The position numbers and the translations under genes were made by a program. A stretch of DNA of 6,361 bases. Origin: CAZBDV01 sp964490765 (GTDB lineage Bacteria; Cloacimonadota; Cloacimonadia; Cloacimonadales; JAJBBL01). Where the stretch lies: the NCBI GenBank assembly GCA_964490765.1, contig CAZBDV010000060.1:1-6361 (forward strand), given 5' to 3'. Below, piece after piece: positions 5,156 through 6,361 of the stretch. Below the pieces are notes generated by a model, which saw nothing but the letters and a program-made list of their open reading frames with translations, made no database searches and was not told where the DNA came from. Within the stretch, counting starts at the first letter, position 1; every line of letters starts with the position of its first letter.

Positions 5156-6361
5156 ATGTTAAGTTACAAGGAATGTTTAGAAAAGCTGCTCTCCATGGGA
5201 AGAGAGAGTAAAACCTTAACATATAAACAGATCAACGATGTGATCCCTATCAGCCCTATGTTCCTCGACAGAATTGATGATATCATTAACGATATCAATA
5301 ATGAGGGAATCGAGATAGTTGATGAAACGCAAAAGCGTTTCTCCCGGGGTGGTGCAGGTGCCAGGAAAGAGGCTGAAGTCAAAAAGTTCAAGAACAAACG
5401 ATATTATGACGATCCGGTCAGGATGTATCTCCGTGAAATGGGGAGAGTCCCTCTCCTTGATCGTGAGGGTGAGATCCGCCTGGCAAAGAAAATCGAAAGT
5501 GCCCAAAGGATGATCAATAGAAACATCTTCATCTCCGGCAGCACCCTGCGTGAATTGCATAATTTCTATCATCGCTATAAGGAGAAGAGGGTTCGTATCG
5601 ACCAGATCTTCAAGATAGAATATGGAACCTGTCTGGAAAAGGCTCAGGAAGAGAAACTGGTTGAAGAATTCGATAATATGATCAGCCGGCTGGACAATCT
5701 CTTTGATCAGATCGGAAATATTATAGATAATATCGATACGGAGCAGGAAATTCCCCTGGACCTGCAGCTGCAACTAGATGAACACAGAGAACAGATCAGG
5801 GAGATACTCTTCAATACCGCTTTCAACGATAAACTGATCAAGCGTATGGTTTACCGTATGCGCAGCCTTGTCGGCAGAATCAAAGAGAGTCTCAAATCGA
5901 TCAATGCCCTCTCCCGGATAAGAAAATTCTCAATAGATGAGATCTGTACTTATGGAAGAAGAGCAAAAAAATCCGATGAGGATATGGAAGAGGTGCGCAA
6001 AGAGACAGGTGTTGACCCCAATCTCTTCATTGAAACCCTGAGAAAGATCAAAAACGCTAAAAGAAAGATACGGCGTGTAGAACTGGAAACCAGACTTACA
6101 GCCAATGAGATGATCTTCATCCTCGATGAGATAGAGCGTGGTTCCCGCATGAAAGAACATGCTCAGAACGACCTGATCGAAGCAAATGTCCGGCTCGTCG
6201 TCAGTATCGCTAAACGGTATAATAACCGGGGACTTGACTTCCTTGACCTTATACAGGAAGGAAATACCGGTCTGATGAAAGCAGTCGATAAATACGATTA
6301 TCGTAAAGGATATAAATTCAGTACTTATGCTACATGGTGGATCAGACAGGCTATTACCAGA
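5156..6361 (+). CDS. rpoD: RNA polymerase primary sigma factor (sigma-70), 3' end outside window
   Basis: The window contains the first 402 codons, open to the last base, of the housekeeping sigma factor that directs RNA polymerase to -35/-10 promoters. Residues 1-80 fit region 1.1, with a basic end. Region 1.2 is clear at 85-114 (DDPVRMYLREMGRVPLL then DREGEIRLAKKIE). Residues about 115-330 form a long, helical, charged non-conserved region, close to the length in E. coli RpoD and absent from short RpoD types. Region 2 starts near 333: NDLIEANVRLVVSIAKRY (338-355), the core-binding LDFLDLIQEGNTGLMKA (360-376), and the promoter-melting KFSTYATWWIRQAITR (387-402), with the aromatic residues Y391, W394 and W395 that open the -10 element. 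Regions 2.4 to 4 lie beyond the window. The ATG is fixed by AAGGAG 5 nt upstream. Only 9 bp separate it from dnaG, so the two are almost certainly cotranscribed. Confidence 0.97.
   Translation, partial: MLSYKECLEKLLSMGRESKTLTYKQINDVIPISPMFLDRIDDIINDINNEGIEIVDETQKRFSRGGAGARKEAEVKKFKNKRYYDDPVRMYLREMGRVPLLDREGEIRLAKKIESAQRMINRNIFISGSTLRELHNFYHRYKEKRVRIDQIFKIEYGTCLEKAQEEKLVEEFDNMISRLDNLFDQIGNIIDNIDTEQEIPLDLQLQLDEHREQIREILFNTAFNDKLIKRMVYRMRSLVGRIKESLKSINALSRIRKFSIDEICTYGRRAKKSDEDMEEVRKETGVDPNLFIETLRKIKNAKRKIRRVELETRLTANEMIFILDEIERGSRMKEHAQNDLIEANVRLVVSIAKRYNNRGLDFLDLIQEGNTGLMKAVDKYDYRKGYKFSTYATWWIRQAITR
5718..5733. repeat. AT-only palindrome within rpoD
   Basis: ATATTAT-AG-ATAATAT is a perfect 7-bp inverted repeat around AG, lying in the codons of the non-conserved region (around residues 188-193). 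It shares the 11-mer TTATAGATAAT with the dyad near the end of dnaG (4863-4873). Both copies encode an (I/L)-I-D-N peptide, so shared codon choice is a sufficient explanation. Function is unknown and may be none. Confidence 0.3.

Noticed and set aside
5216..5773. 185-codon open frame on the - strand inside rpoD
   Set aside because: It lies entirely antisense to the well-supported rpoD frame, has no family-like motifs, and its composition follows from the codons of the opposite strand.
5965..5971. A7 tract in rpoD as a frameshift site
   Set aside because: It lies within the variable non-conserved region, encodes an ordinary Lys pair, and a truncated sigma factor lacking region 2 has no evident use.
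1..6361. A hidden defence, mobile or secondary-metabolism system
   Set aside because: All of the coding space is taken by five recognisable housekeeping genes on one strand; no integrase, transposase, terminal repeats, CRISPR repeats or toxin-antitoxin pair was seen.

Overview
The window holds one co-directional run of five housekeeping genes, all on the + strand: rpsU (ribosomal protein S21), a cvpA-like membrane protein gene, mutS2, dnaG (primase) and the first 402 codons of rpoD (primary sigma factor), which runs off the right edge. The rpsU-dnaG-rpoD backbone is the classical 'macromolecular synthesis' operon of bacteria; here cvpA and mutS2 sit between rpsU and dnaG. I see no mobile element, CRISPR array, tRNA or rRNA, and no sign of recent transfer: base composition and codon habits (frequent AGA/AGG and ATA) look alike across the genes.

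Organism: a bacterium of moderate, slightly AT-leaning composition. RpoD has a long non-conserved region between regions 1.2 and 2.1 (about 215 residues), as in Proteobacteria and several Gram-negative-type phyla and unlike the short RpoD of Bacteroidetes or Firmicutes. With the gene order, this suggests a deltaproteobacterial-type or FCB-like/candidate-phylum lineage. The sequence alone does not settle the phylum.

Layout: 4-207 rpsU (GTG start); 208-461 the only sizeable gap, with a clear intrinsic terminator (314-338), three TAGAGAT boxes and a structured leader before cvpA; 462-998 cvpA; 36-bp gap; 1035-3389 mutS2; 17-bp gap; 3407-5146 dnaG; 9-bp gap; 5156 to the end rpoD. The short gaps from cvpA onward, with the rpoD Shine-Dalgarno overlapping the dnaG stop, suggest one transcript for cvpA-mutS2-dnaG-rpoD. 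The terminator after rpsU probably lets S21 be made in excess over the downstream products, as the terminator after rpsU does in E. coli.

How the genes fit together: S21 acts in translation initiation, MutS2 (ATPase plus Smr) in recombination control and/or rescue of collided ribosomes, DnaG in priming replication, and RpoD in housekeeping transcription. CvpA is the envelope outlier. The most unusual protein feature is the MutS2 Smr domain, which keeps HGKGTG but has LKVL where the family usually has LDLR/LDxH. I found no convincing undescribed system; the remaining findings are regulatory or sequence-level oddities of modest strength.
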